Below are positions 1-12,600 of a DNA stretch of 64,000 nucleotides, in pieces. The notes under the pieces are model-generated. The model searched no databases. It saw only the letters and a program-made list of their open reading frames with translations, and was not told the origin of the DNA. Both the position numbers and the translations under genes were made by a program. The stretch is from NCBI GenBank assembly GCA_001584585.1, contig LSYV01000016.1, positions 648,143 to 712,142 of the forward strand, written 5' to 3'. Each line of letters opens with the position of its first letter. The first letter of the stretch is position 1. The DNA comes from Gonium pectorale (Eukaryota; Chlorophyta; Chlorophyceae; Chlamydomonadales; Volvocaceae).

Positions 1-890
1 CGGAGGGGTGAAATAGAATATGATTAGGGTTGGGGGTCGGTCACGGGGATTACAAAACGGTCTTATCCACGGGGTGGGGATTGGTGGATTGCAGATGGGG
101 TCGGGGTTTTGGATTGGTGGATTGGGGATTACGGGGAAGGGTTGGATTGCTGGATTGGGGATTGCCCGTCTCGGAGGATGGAGGATTAGGGATTGCTGGC
201 CGTTCAGGGTTTGGCGGATTGCGGTTGGGTGAGCGCTATGGATTACGGATATGCCGCGCAGCTGGCCCCTCTGGTTATGGCCTGTATGTACATCCTTATG
301 GTCCCTCATATGGGCTGGCCCCTTCCCGTCCTCAGTCTGCGTCGTAGAAATCGCACTGCGCCGTTGCAACGATAGTTTGCTTGTTACACGGCGCAGCCTT
401 GTATGAAAAAGGCACCTCGCCCCCGCCCCTGCCCACAGACACGCCAACATAGAACCTCAGGTGCACCTTCGGGTCACTTCAACAAGCTTTTGCCCACACG
501 AATGTAGCCCCACAGGGCCTCTTCCTGCGCACAGAGGGTACCTGGCATGTGCAGTGAAACCCCAAAAACGATTTCGTGTACAACTTGCTTCGCATAGAAA
601 CAACCATAAGTCCATAACCGACAGTACAGGAGTACACGTCTGCAGATATTCAATGAACGTCCTGGAACTACACCCGGCTACTTGGAAACCATGCTCTGTA
701 CGACCACGGACAACCAACATACTAACAATCGCACAGGAATGTACGCACACAGCTTTGTGTGAAAGTAGACAGAACCCTAGAATGCAGTTCCTGAGCGCGG
801 CAAGATGTAGGTGCGCTCTGTCTCACCATGCAGTGCTCCCCTAGCAAAGTTGAACCGCTCCCGCACCCCACGCACAGAGCGGCACCTGGA
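1..890. other. gene-free left edge
   Basis: No gene recognised. The first 240 bases are G-rich on the plus strand and built from loose repeats of GGATTG and GGGGATTAC units. They are not the TTTTAGGG telomere repeat of Chlamydomonas. From about 400 to 890 the composition returns to normal, and both strands carry open frames with no recognisable domain and no coherent splice structure. Confidence 0.5.
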
Positions 891-901
891 GCTACGAAGG
901 G

Positions 902-1440
902 TTAGAGGGTGCTCTGCATCTTGTACGACAATTTTGGTACGCGCCCGGATCTGGTAGGTGCTCCAATTGCGGGCTGTACGGGTTGCGCGGGTTCACCAAG
1001 GGAGGCAATAGCGTCGGTGACCACGTTGAGGGCCTCCTTTCCCACGTAGAGCTGACGCTTCCGCTGCTGGGGCCCCTTCCGCTTGGGCGCCTTCGTGTTC
1101 CGCGGCCCCGCCTCCGCCTCCGTGTCCGCGGTGCACCGGGCACCTCGTCAGCCAAGATCAGGGCGACCTGTGTGTCGTCCGCGAACTGGCTGGCGGTGAC
1201 GCGGGTGGTGGAGGGGCCGCCTAGGGCGACACCGGCGCCGCGCTCCTTGAGCCAGCACAACAGGGCGTGGGCAACGAACAGATACAATAGGGGCACGAGG
1301 GGACAGCCCTGGCGGACACCGGCGTGGAGGCGCACCACCCGGGAGAGGTAGCCATTGACGGACGCCACCGCAAGGGTATCCGTAAGCAGCAGCTGCGCCC
1401 AGGCCAGGAAGCCGGGCCCAACCCAAAGCCGGCAGCGTGC
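902..1440 (-). mobile_element. LINE-type reverse transcriptase remnant
   Basis: Reading the minus strand from about 1440 downward, one frame gives the reverse-transcriptase palm of non-LTR elements: an AWAQLLL helix, then SVNGYLSRVVRLHAGVRQGC with the conserved GVRQGCPL, then the catalytic FADDT motif. The N-terminal part of the polymerase and everything upstream are missing, so this is a 5'-truncated relic and not an active element. After FADDT the frame shifts, and another frame continues to a stop near 902 with a basic tail containing PTRSGRVPK. That tail is more typical of retroelement Gag or Pol C-termini, so the block may be a chimera of two insertions. It abuts a copy of the dispersed repeat described elsewhere. 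Confidence 0.7.
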
Positions 1441-1540
1441 GCCTCAGGGGTGTGTGCCGGTCCGCCATATATACATGCGGGCGGATCCTGCGTTTCCCAT
1501 GTTGCAAGCGTGCCTTTGCCGGTTGGAGGAAAGGAGATTG

Positions 1541-1625
1541 CGATTCTACCAGAAACGTCGCGCTTCCGGGTGTGCATGGCCTTAAAGGTGGGCTCCCTCT
1601 TTCTTTGCAGAATTCTCTTTTTCCC
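1541..1625 (+). repeat. dispersed repeat, copy 1 (3' part)
   Basis: A diverged copy of the window's dispersed family. It has a GAAACGTCGCGCTTCCGGGTG core followed by GGGCTCCCTCTTTCTTTGCAG and a pyrimidine-rich tail. Only the 3' 85 bases are recognisable here. Confidence 0.75.
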
Positions 1626-1699
1626 CCGCCAACACAGCGGCGCTCTGGGAGGAGCATGCTGAGCCGGTAGCGGTGGCACCACGCACCGGCCGCAGCGTC

Positions 1700-3690
1700 A
1701 ATCCTTATGGATGGAGCCTGGTGATGGAGCGCTGAGAACTAGCGGGACCAGCCTGGCTGGAGAGGTTCGTATATGGCGGCACAGGAGCAGCTATGGCCCG
1801 TGCGCAAGGCGGCGGGGCGGCGGCGCCTGCTTGGCAGCCGGCGGCATTGAGGCTGGCGACCAGGCTGAGGGCCCATCCCGTATCCCGCTTCCCATCCAAG
1901 GCAAGGATTCGGCGCGTGGGGGAGCATCATCCGAAGAGCCCAAGGTGAGCGGCGTGACATTGAGGCGTGGGAACTGCGGGAGACGGGCATCCATCGTCAT
2001 CAAGGGCCCAAGGCTGGGGAACAGTTGGTTGGAAGCCAAAGGTGCATCCCGACCATTGATACATCTAACAGAGAATGGGTGAAGGGTTTCTTGGCGCCGC
2101 CTTCGGCAAGGCCCTTCCAGGAATGGTCCTGCGCATATGTGGGGGCGGTTTAGGGGTGAGCCCGTTTTCTGTAATCCTAATACACAGGGAGAGGGGTAGG
2201 GGGGTGGAAGGCGTCCTCAGTAGACAAGCAGGGCGAGGTTGTGGGTTGTGGAGTGGCGGAAGCGGTGGTGTTAAGGGGGGCCAATTAATCAAGGTGGAGG
2301 CAGGAGGCGATCGGGAGTGGGGGAGGCGGGGGTGGCGGCATGGGAGGAGGGGGCCCCAATAAAGCCAACACAGGGGAAAGGCGTGCCACCCGAGCAGTCA
2401 TACAGTGTGCGGCCAAAAGGCCTAGCGTTAGGGGGCGCGGTGGACAGGGGGAACGCGAACGGGAACGTGGGGACGCAGGGAACGGGAACGAGGGGGGACG
2501 ATGCACAACATTCCCCAAGTAGGGGGCCAAGACGCGAGGGCGGGTTGTGGGGGCACAGGTACCTCGGGGGAGGGCGTCAATCATACTGCAAGGGCCCACG
2601 GCAAGGCAGCAGGGCCTGGGAGCGCGGGAAACATGAGGGGGTGGGTGTTGCAGCGCTCATACTGACTGGCAGGAATCGCGGGGGGGCATCCATCATAACA
2701 AAAGGGTCAAGGTGGGGAAAGAGCGCGGCCAGGGAAAAGAGTCAGGCAGGGACAATAGTGCCTAGTCGTCCCCACGGGCCCAAGGGAAGGGGGTGGGGTG
2801 GGGTGGGGTACAGCGTCCTTTGTCACTCAAGAGCCAGGGGTGGGGCCTGGGGCATGGTTGCGGGAGTTCGTTGGACGGCGGGGGGTGGGGCCACAGGAGG
2901 GGCGGGGACAACCTCTGATGTTACCCAACCTAACCCAAGGACAAGGGGCGGAGTACGAGGGCTGTGGAAACTCGGCAGCAGGGCTTCCCTCTATCGCAAT
3001 ACCAGGGTGCTTCATAGGGACTCGCCTTGCTAAAATTTAGCCGCGCCGCCAAAGGCGGTCCCTTGTTATAAGGGCAGCCAGCGAGGGATACGGTCCGAAA
3101 CAAGGAAATGAGGAGGGGCGGGTCATGGCGGGCACACACGTGCCCGTTGTAGGCTTGATTTCCTTGCACCATTATGCTCCTTGTTTGACATGACACGTGT
3201 TGCCCATGCCTGTAGATCGTGAGGAGCTCCCAAAAGGGTTCTTAGGAAGCTCGTATGCGATATCAAGACCGTATCTGTGATATCAAGACCCGTAATGATC
3301 CGCACGAGTCCAGAATTGAGAGCTCCAACACGACAACAAGCACGAAACCCTGACGCGTACGGAGACTAGGTTGCTTGTTCATTTCCTTACTTTGCTTGGA
3401 AAACAAGGTCACAATCCATATGGCGTAGATTTTTCTTACGCATAGTGATAGCTTGCAGCGGAACTCCGGCCGAATCCTCGGTAGTTGGTAGGAGCCTTGA
3501 GGTGGTGATGTCCGATGACGATGCAGATAGTAATGGCGATGCAGGTAATATACATTTGTGTGCATAGGTTTATCACGACTTAACCATGACGTGCATGGAG
3601 GGCAAACCGAGACTGTCGTTACGTCGTCTTACAGAGACAGACAGACAAACACATCTGATAGTTGATGTGACCAGCCACTGTCTGGGGCTC
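1700..3690. other. intergenic, G-skewed stretch
   Basis: No gene seen. About 2070-2960 is strongly G-rich and C-poor on the plus strand and ends in a run of four G tracts at 2784-2809 that could fold as a G-quadruplex. From 2990 the composition becomes AT-richer toward the first kinase gene, which is compatible with an upstream region. An upstream, unresolved first exon of that gene may lie in 3300-3690. Confidence 0.5.
2784..2809 (+). other. putative G-quadruplex motif
   Basis: The plus strand reads GGGAAGGGGG followed by three TGGGG units, giving at least four G tracts with one- or two-base loops. This matches the usual intramolecular quadruplex pattern. No function can be assigned. Confidence 0.6.
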
Positions 3691-3694
3691 TTGA

Positions 3695-6600
3695 GCTGGA
3701 CCTCTCACCCGCCCCTTGCTCGCACTCGACTCCTCAGGCTTGCAGGCCCGACAGAGGGTTCCGCGCCGGCTGCCGTCCGCCGCCCTATGGAGTCCAGTCC
3801 TCCTACTATGGACGTGCAGCATTCTGTCATTAGCAGCCCCGGACACTGGTCTGGCAGGCGGCTTGCTGCAAACCACCATCGGTGGACTACTCGCGACCCA
3901 GGGCGGCCAGCTGCCCGCCGGGACTCTGCAGATCATTCCTGATGAATCATACCGGCAACAAGAGATGATCCAGTTCCCGAGTGGGAGCTTGTCCCTGGTG
4001 CTTCATGGCCAGGGAGGAACACCGCTCATACTGGCGGATGAGGCGAATGTCGGTAGCAGTGCAATGGTCGCCCCTGCCCCGCCGCCGACCGCCTTCACGG
4101 CCATCGATTTTGTCCCTGTTGCGGACTTACTGCAAGCAAGGGGACCTCTGGTGCACCTACTGCCAGGTATGTAAGAGCGCCCTACCTGTGAACCAGCAGT
4201 TCCTGCATGGTAGGCCACCGTGTGATGAGTCCATTGGGGCCAAGGCTATAACCCCTCGCCTGGGCCTTCCGCTCTTTCCAAAGGACCCACATCTCACCCC
4301 TCGTCCCCAATCCACCCGCATGCACGCCCAGGACAGCAGCTGACGCTGCGGTCGCTGTCCCTTCACCTCGCCGACGTTGCCAGCCCCCTCGGGCCCGCCC
4401 CCACCTTGCTCAGCCTGGCGCCATCAGCCCTGGTGACCCTGCCGGCCGACTCCACCCTCATCCTGGAGGATGTAACGCTCGTGCTTTCACAGTCCGAACT
4501 GCGTGCCGTCATCACAAGTTTGTGCAGTCGGACCAGCGCGTGGCCCTTCAGTCCCGAGGTACTGGTGACCCGTGGGTCAGTGAGGCTTGGGAGCCACACC
4601 TCCATGACGCCGGGCGGAACTGGCAGCAGTGATAGCAGTGGCAACGGACCGCAAGGCGGGACGGTGATCTGGCGCAACGTGACGCTGACTTCAACGGAAA
4701 ACGGTTTGTCTTCGCCGTACCCCTGCTCTGCACACCCTGTGTCAAGCGGGGCGCAGCTTGGCGCGCTAGTCGTGAAGCTGTTTGACGACACTGATGGCCC
4801 CGTGATCCTCTCCCTCACGGCAAACATGACAATTCCCGGCTCCGAGGAATGGCGGACTGTAAGTGGCCGGTTGCCATAGTATGATAGAAGTCCGAGGCTG
4901 GAGTTCTGCTGTATGTGCCTCTCGTGCTAGCTGGGGCAGATGTCAACTTGCCATGTACCGCAACCTACACCAGAAGGGGGCCCGGTGGGGGCCTCCCCGG
5001 CACGGTTGCGTGCCCTGCCACCTTCGGCCCTTTGGTCACACGGCAGGTGAAAGCCGCTCACGTGCGTACATTGCTTTCTCACATCCCATTCCCTTTCTCC
5101 CTCGCTAACCATGTGTGTGCGCAGCCAACCATCCCGTTCGGATGCCTCTTGGCGCTCCTGGGCGACCCGAACCACACCACCATCCTGGACCTTGCGGGCA
5201 GGGATGCGCTTTGGATAGGACAGCAAGGACGGGGTTCTGGTGACCCTGGAAGCTACAAGGTTAGATGTGCATATGAACCCTCCGTGAACCACAAACATAG
5301 TAGCAGCAGGCGGAGACTGCTTCACGACCGGCTTGATTACCATTGTCCCACCCTATACCTAGCAGCCCCACCTGCAGGGCGCACGTGCAAGTGCCCATTG
5401 CTTTGCAGTTCATGTGCACCGTACCTGTGTACGTATGCCCTTCCTCTAATGTTCCCCACTTACTCCCCCGCCAAGTTGTTCAGGTCACCTTATCGCCCCT
5501 TGCCTAAAACCCCGATCCTTGGTACGCACGCCCTCCCGTGTGCTATGTCGATTGACAGGAGATGGAGGTAGAGGCGCACCTGTACGACCTAACTCTGGTC
5601 AATCTGCCTGTCGCCTCCGCACCAACTAACAATGGCGAGCTGCTGTCGCTATCGGTTCTAAGTTTTACAATTGCCAGGCACGTCGTTTGCCATACCACAT
5701 CCGTTCCAACGCACAAGGTGCTCTTGTGACCATGCGCGTGTGGCGGCGTTACCCTTTGATGGCATTTTCGCGCCTCGTCGCTTTCATCCTCTTGGCACTC
5801 CATCGTTCGCACGCACTGGTTGTCCAGTCTGCTGTTCTGCAACCCGTTTCACCCATCTCGCGGGACAAGCAATCCGTGTCATGCGCCCCCTGTCACTTGC
5901 CTGTCCATCTCATTCTGCTCTACCTTGTGGTCACGTGTGCTGTGTTTCGTGCGCCCTTTCCTTCCCTTGTTCCCCTTTCCCGCATGTCGCTACCATCATT
6001 ATTGGTCGCTAACCCCTTTGCTGGTCGCCGCGCCGTGCCCTCCCTCCCCGTAGGTTAGTATACCATCGTGTTTGGGTCAGCGCAGTCTGGGACGTCTGTC
6101 TGGGTCGTCCTCCGCGCTCGCGGGGCTGCGCTGTGCTTGTCTATCTGTCTCTGGGCGTGGTGTTGGGCGAGGTACTCTCCGTCACCTCCTCTTCACTTCA
6201 TGGCGCTGACTTCAACTACGGCGGCAATGTTGCTGGGCCGTGGTCCACACGCCTTCAACCCTCGTTCATGGCCAAGATGCCGCCTATCAACCACAAGATC
6301 GCACGTTCGATCTGCGCTACTGTGTTCGCGCTGGTGTAGCTGGCGTCCTGTCCCCGTCCTTCAGTGCCCCCTGCTGCCGCAAGTTCCACGTTTCTAAGCC
6401 CTGCCCCCTGCCCACTGTGAGACAATCTATGTACCGATCTAGCGATTCTGACGCTAAGCCGACCTTATGGTGCTGTACGACGCCACCCCCTGCGTGTGGC
6501 AGGCGGCCCGCGGAGCTGGGAAACGACATAAGCGTTGCACTGCTGACGCTAAGCCGCTGCACGCTCGTAGTGCCGGACCTGGAGGTGGCCTTCCTGCTAA

Positions 6601-9600
6601 GTATTCATCGTGAAGCCGACGCCCTGCACGTTGGGGTCGTTAAGAAGGAGCTTGGGATGAGGCTCCGGGCGCAGGTATGGTTGTATGTCCAGCTTGCGTG
6701 GCTGATGTTTGCTTCGGCGCACCAAATTTCGCCCTGGCAATTTGTTGGCGGGCGACAGCGGTAGCTAGCGGTGTGGGCGCTCACGGCAGCCATCACGTGC
6801 CCTGAGATGCGGCTGTGGGACGCACTGCCCCGCCCACCAGTTCCGTGTTGGCGAAGGTGGCATGGATGCGTTTTGGGCGTTGCTGCTAGGGAGTTCGGTC
6901 ATGGGTTGTGTAGGAGTTGGAAGAGGCCCCACGTGTCACCCGCGTCACTATAAGGCACCCTTCGCCGCTTATACGCGTTGTTGGAGTACCGACAACAGGT
7001 TTCACACTTGGCGTTTGTGCATCGTCCACAGGTACCGGCGGCTGCAGGTGGCGAGCAGCAGCAAGGGCTGCGAGTGAACTCACTCCAGCTGTTCAAAGCG
7101 GTAGGCATGAGAATCAGCCGGGCGAGCTCCTGGGGTGGGAGGCGTGCGTGAGTGCGCCACCGGCCGCTCATGCACATACAGTATTCCTGCTCATGTTCCC
7201 TTCCTGCTCATGTTCCCTTCCTGCTCATGTGACCTGACTTGACCCACGCACTCCGTTCTACGGATCATTGCATCATATGCGCCAAACTCACAAAGGTGAC
7301 AGGGCGTCCTCTTCCAACCTGCCCGCCCGCCCGCACGCACGCCAGCTCCTCCTGTTGGACTGCACGCTGCTGTCCACGAGTGCGTACGCGACTGCCCCCA
7401 CCGGAGGTCCGCCGCTGCTGCCGCGGTCGTGGGTCTGGCCGCCGCTGGAGCTACACGGTGACCAAGCGGAGGCGCTCAAATGGGTACGTGCAGGGTACGA
7501 ACGAACACGTGCGGGCATGTTGTGGCGCTGTGCATGGCCGTGTTGGGAGGCAAGCTGGGTTTCGTAACCGGCGGCGGCCTCATGCAGACACATGGGGTAG
7601 CAAATTAGCAAAGGTTTGTAACCTGGGTGCCCTGCGCTGCTGGAAGTATGAGCCAGCGAGTGCCTCTTAGCAAGCGGGCTCTGCAAGTAGGAGGTGGCAC
7701 GTGTCCCTGGAGCAGCGTCAGGCGACAGCCCGTGTGCGACTGCACGAACATGCATGATGAAAAGGATACCACCGACATGCACCTGACGCGTGAGCTGTTG
7801 ACCAGCGATGCGTGTATCCGCCTTTCTATTCCTTTGCCAACCTGCCTTGAGGCAATTATTCAGGACAGTAGCAGCCCTTCCTAAATCACTGCTGCGCACG
7901 GCGCTGTCCATCCACCGCGCTTGCGGTTGCAGGGACCATTGGGCTTTCAGTTATGGGACCGCGGTATGGGCTATGTGGACGAAATCCTCTCCACGGCACC
8001 CGGTGGCGTGGCTCTACCTGTGCTTTTCGTAAGGTACGCACCGCGCGCATGTACGGAAGTCATTAGCCACGGGCCACGGGCTGCCATCGCCTTAGCTAGG
8101 CGATGGCACCCTTGATCGCCGTAGTTGCCTACAGCAAAGGACGAGCAATATAGTAATGCACGGATGGCCCAGGGTTATGTAAGACACGCACTCGGCCGTT
8201 CATACATGGACTTTGAATTCGTATGGATTGGCAGCACCACCCGGCATGCCTAATTTCTGCTTTTTGCGCCAAGCGTCGTACCGCACGGGCCCGCCATAGG
8301 AATGAACGCAGCGACTAATCAACGCCCACATACCAACGGCCGATGCATGGCGCCCATTTGCACTCAGTGCCAACGATAAATCGGTTCATGGAGCGGAGTA
8401 CAGCGGCCTGGACGGCTCCGTCCAGGTGGTGAACTGCACGGCGCCTGGCAGTTCCGATCCCTGCGCCTTGCAAGGCTATCCCAAGACCGTCATCGGCAGT
8501 CGCGTCTTTATCGACTTCAAGGTGCGCGACACCGCACACTCTCCCCGGCACACGGGACGTAAAGCACAGCGCCGCAACACCTCCACACCATTACACCTCC
8601 CAAGCACCGTAGGCCCGCCGAAGGCGTGTTGGCGAGTGTTTTGTTTGGTGAGAACTCCTGGCGCCCGGCGCTTCAATTCAGACGTGGCCTCACTCGGGTA
8701 ACATGCATGACTTCCCATGCCCGGGACCGGCCCGGGCCTCTCCGCGCGCAGGGCTCGCAGGCGCGCTTGGACCTGCGCACACCGCTGATCCTCCAGGACC
8801 TGGTCCTGTACAACCTGGCGCCCGGGGGCGTGCACCCGCCGGGCACTCCAAAGTATAACATACTGGGGAAACTAGTGGCTCCCCCGCCCCCCCTGACCGG
8901 GCCGGATGCCCACTGGGCCAACAGCTCTCTCCCGCTGTGGTATCTGACCTACGACAGGTGCGCGTGGACGGCGTGCTCGGCACGCGATGTCCGGGCGAGC
9001 GGTGGGCAGGGCTGCGTAACGCACCGGTGGGAAGGACTATGCCAAGCTCTAGCTTCTTTTAGCAATTTGTAACGGACGGCAGGAAGAAGCATCACGTCAG
9101 AGGCCAGGAAACGCAAAGCGCGTTCACGTGCGGAGTTGTTCCGCGTGCGTGCGCCCGTTATGGCTGTCCACCGGGGCCCCCATGCACAGCACACATGCCG
9201 TTCCTTTGTGCCCGACAACGAGCGGCCCTCCACCTCAGGACGACCGGCGCGACTTCGGGTCCTGTGGTGCCGCGCGTCTTTCTGCGCAACGTGACACTGG
9301 TCATCCTGGAGCCCGAGTGGCGCGCGCTGGTTGCGGCGGTGCTACTGACGCACGCCCCAGACGCGGTCACGCTGCGATCGCCGCCGCCTTCACCGCCACC
9401 GTCGCTGCCGTCGCCGCCACCGTTACTGCCGTCACCGCCACCTTTGCTGCCGACACCGCCGCCGTCGCTGCCGTCACCGCCACCGTTACTGCCGTCACCG
9501 CCACTTTTGCTGCCGACACCGCCGCCGTCGCTGCCGTCACCGCCACCGTTGCCGATGACACCGCCACAGTCATCAGATGTGCCCTTCAATTTCAGGCGGC

Positions 9601-12600
9601 GGCTTCGTGGGCTCCTCGTGGGAAAAGGACGCAGCGATAATTGTGATCCCAGGAATAGAGTGTCAGCAGGCGGCGGACTGAAGTCCGACGGTTTGCGACA
9701 AGCTGCGCGTGCGGGCACTCCGCAGGGCGGCGGTTCAGAAAAGGGCCAGCCTCGGGCGGAAGTGGCCACCGGAAATCACGCCTCATCTTCAGGCCTATAC
9801 CGCCTGCTGCATCGGCTGATGCAGTGTGAGTCCGGGTGGCATGCGCTGTCGGGGGCACATGCAGGCCCGAGGACGCAGGCGGCGAGGGAAGCTGGGGTGA
9901 GGGAGGGCTAGGGAACATTGCGCAGGCCATCGAGGACCGGGGTACCCCGAACACGCATGCGACGCGTCTTGCGAAAACTCAGCAGACAGACTTCGTTACA
10001 GTCCCCCCGAGCTGGGCTATCCGGCTTGCAGAACTGCAGAAGGGGAACTTGGGGGCCCGTAGGATGCCATGGTGCCCTGTTGGATTCTGGAGAGCGTCAT
10101 CAGTCGTCAGGTGAGGGCTGGGACAACGGCCAAGCTCGAACTTCCATTCGAACTTCTGTCTACATACCCGAAAGGGACCTGACTGTTTGTCCAGCTGCGC
10201 AGACTTCGACGACAAGCTTGGTCAGATTTCTAAATCCTTTTCTAGCGCACATCACGTTTCTGCCTGTAACCACATCCAACAGGACATCTGTGACACGGAC
10301 CCGTTTGTCCCTGGGCGACCATCGCAGATGTGCTCCCACCCCTCGCTCCAATCGTCTTTTACCCGGAGCCCTCGGCGCCGCCTCGGCCTCCGGGATTGCC
10401 ACCCAAGCCCCCGTCGCCGCCGAAGCCCCCCAGCCCTCCACCCCCGCCGGCGCCGCCGCCGTCACCGCCGGCGCCCCCGCCGTCGCCGCCATACGCCCAG
10501 ACCACGCAGCGTGCCTTAGTCGCCTTCGCTGAAGCCTCCATTGTAAGTTGCAAGATTATTGTCGGTGGCTTAGGTCGAAGCGTGGTCTGCCTGTGGAGCC
10601 GCGTTCGGTCAACCCCTCCATGAGTCCGTACATCCAGCTGTTTGAGAGCGATCTCTTTATCGCAACGTCTTGAAGTACAGTACGGTACCTTGTGATCGAA
10701 AAGGAAAACTGCCTAACGTCGGTGCCGTATCGTTATCCATGACTCTTTGCGCAGCCCCTGTCCTACGACCCCTCCTCGGGCACCCTGGTCCTTGCGGTGG
10801 CCCGCCACTACGGCTGGGAGGGAACCAACGTCACCATCAACCCCCGACTGCCAGACGACGCACCACCATCAGCGCGCATCTTACCCTATCCGGACCTCGT
10901 GCTGCCGTACAGTGAGCTTGCAGGTGCGGTACCTGAAATCTATGACGGGCTTGCCCAGATCCAGCCACGGTGCCGGGAGACCGGCCCATCGCGGTTGCAG
11001 CGATCGCCACGCAGGATGGGTTTGGTGTTTGTTTAGGGTCTTTGTTGAAAAGGGAACGCTTGCATATAGCGCCTTGGCGCGCTCGACGGAGCGCGTGTGC
11101 CATTTACGGCATGTCTGTGTGTGCTGGTCCTCCCGTCCGTGCCACGCTGCCTTCATGGTGCGCGGGCTTCAACCAACTTCCATACATCCGCTACCTTCGT
11201 GTCCGGTCCTAGATAGTCCTTCACAACACACCCGCGCCGCGTCATTCCAAACCGTCGCAACACCCCCCAGCTTGGAAACCTTGGCTTGTACCTCCCGACG
11301 CACACCTGACGGCCTGGCCCTCCGTGGAAGTTTTCGGGGATCTCGGCAGCAGTGGCTACTTTGCTCTCCATAGACACCCCACGAGCTGTTTTACCACAGT
11401 GGCCGATGGCATGGCCCTCCGCGCAGACATGGACATCAGCAGGCCCGTGGATTTTGTCTCCAGGCGCCACAGCCCTCCCCAGCCGTCCCAGCCGCTGCAG
11501 CCGCCGCTGGAGACTAACCCCGACGGCAGCCCCACACCTTCCAGCGGCGCTCCACGCAACCACAGCATTAGTGCTCCACCGCCAGAGACACATGCGCCCT
11601 CGCACATCACCAGCGGGCGGCGCAACAGCTGGGCCGTGCCGCTGGCAGCGGCCCTCTCCGCGGCCGGCGGCACGCTCCTCATTGCCGTGGCGGCCGTGGT
11701 GGTGAGGCGGCAGCTGCGGGGCCACTGGCGGCAGCAGTCTGACCAGTACCTGGAAGCAGCCGGCAAGGGCGGCGGCAGAGCTGGCTCTGAGAGCCAGGGG
11801 ACGACAAAGAGCGACAGACTGTGGAGTGCCGTGTGCAATGTGGAAGCGGGAGGCAGCGCGCTTGACTCGCGGGTCGTCGTGGCCTCTGGAAAGGAGGGCC
11901 GGAAGCAGCAACAGGACGGCCTGCAGGCTAAATCTCTGCCCAAGAGCGACGGCAACAGCTCCAACACCACAAACCTTGCCTTGGCGCTGCAGCAGGTGGA
12001 TGGGTGCATCGTACGACTGGCGGACAGGGCTTGGTCGGACTGTACCGCTGCATCGAGCGCCAATGCACGGCAATGCACGGCATCCGGCAGCGTCAACGCA
12101 CGTGCGCACGGCAGTGATGTGCGCGTGTGCAGGAGGCAAACTTCCCGCGTGTGTCCAGCTTCCTTCCCGAGGGACTGCAGTGGTACGGTAGCTGGACAGG
12201 CAGGACAGCCCCCGTGGCCTCACTAGCCTCTCAATGTGTTACAATGACGCCACAACTATGGGAGGTTTCGGACCCAAGCAGAAAACCTGCGATTGCCAGA
12301 CCCAACGGGACCCTGAAGGTTTTTGGACACAGCCGCGCCACCTCCATCACCACGCCCACGTGTTCTGTTTGCCTTGGTTGGCTGCAGGTCTGCCGCAGTG
12401 CGGTCAGCCGCGCCTTGGAGACGGTGCACGCTGACGCCGGTGGAGGGGCTGAGCAGGAGGAGCCGAGGAGCCGTGCGGGGCGGCATCGGCTGGCTGCTGC
12501 CACTGCTGCGAGCGAAGTCGACTACGGAAGCGGCTTTGCTGATGAGGAGTTTCTGCGGATCGTGGCGGTGAGTGGGGCTGCGCCTTGGTTGAGTGCGCAC

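Noticed and set aside
1..240. G-rich left edge as telomere
   Set aside because: The units are GGATTG and GGGGATTAC variants, not the TTTTAGGG of Chlamydomonas-type telomeres, and they are irregular.
11153..12223. 356-codon minus-strand open frame
   Set aside because: Lies opposite the membrane and juxtamembrane exon of kinase copy A, whose plus-strand frame has a clear hydrophobic helix and splice phases matching copy B.
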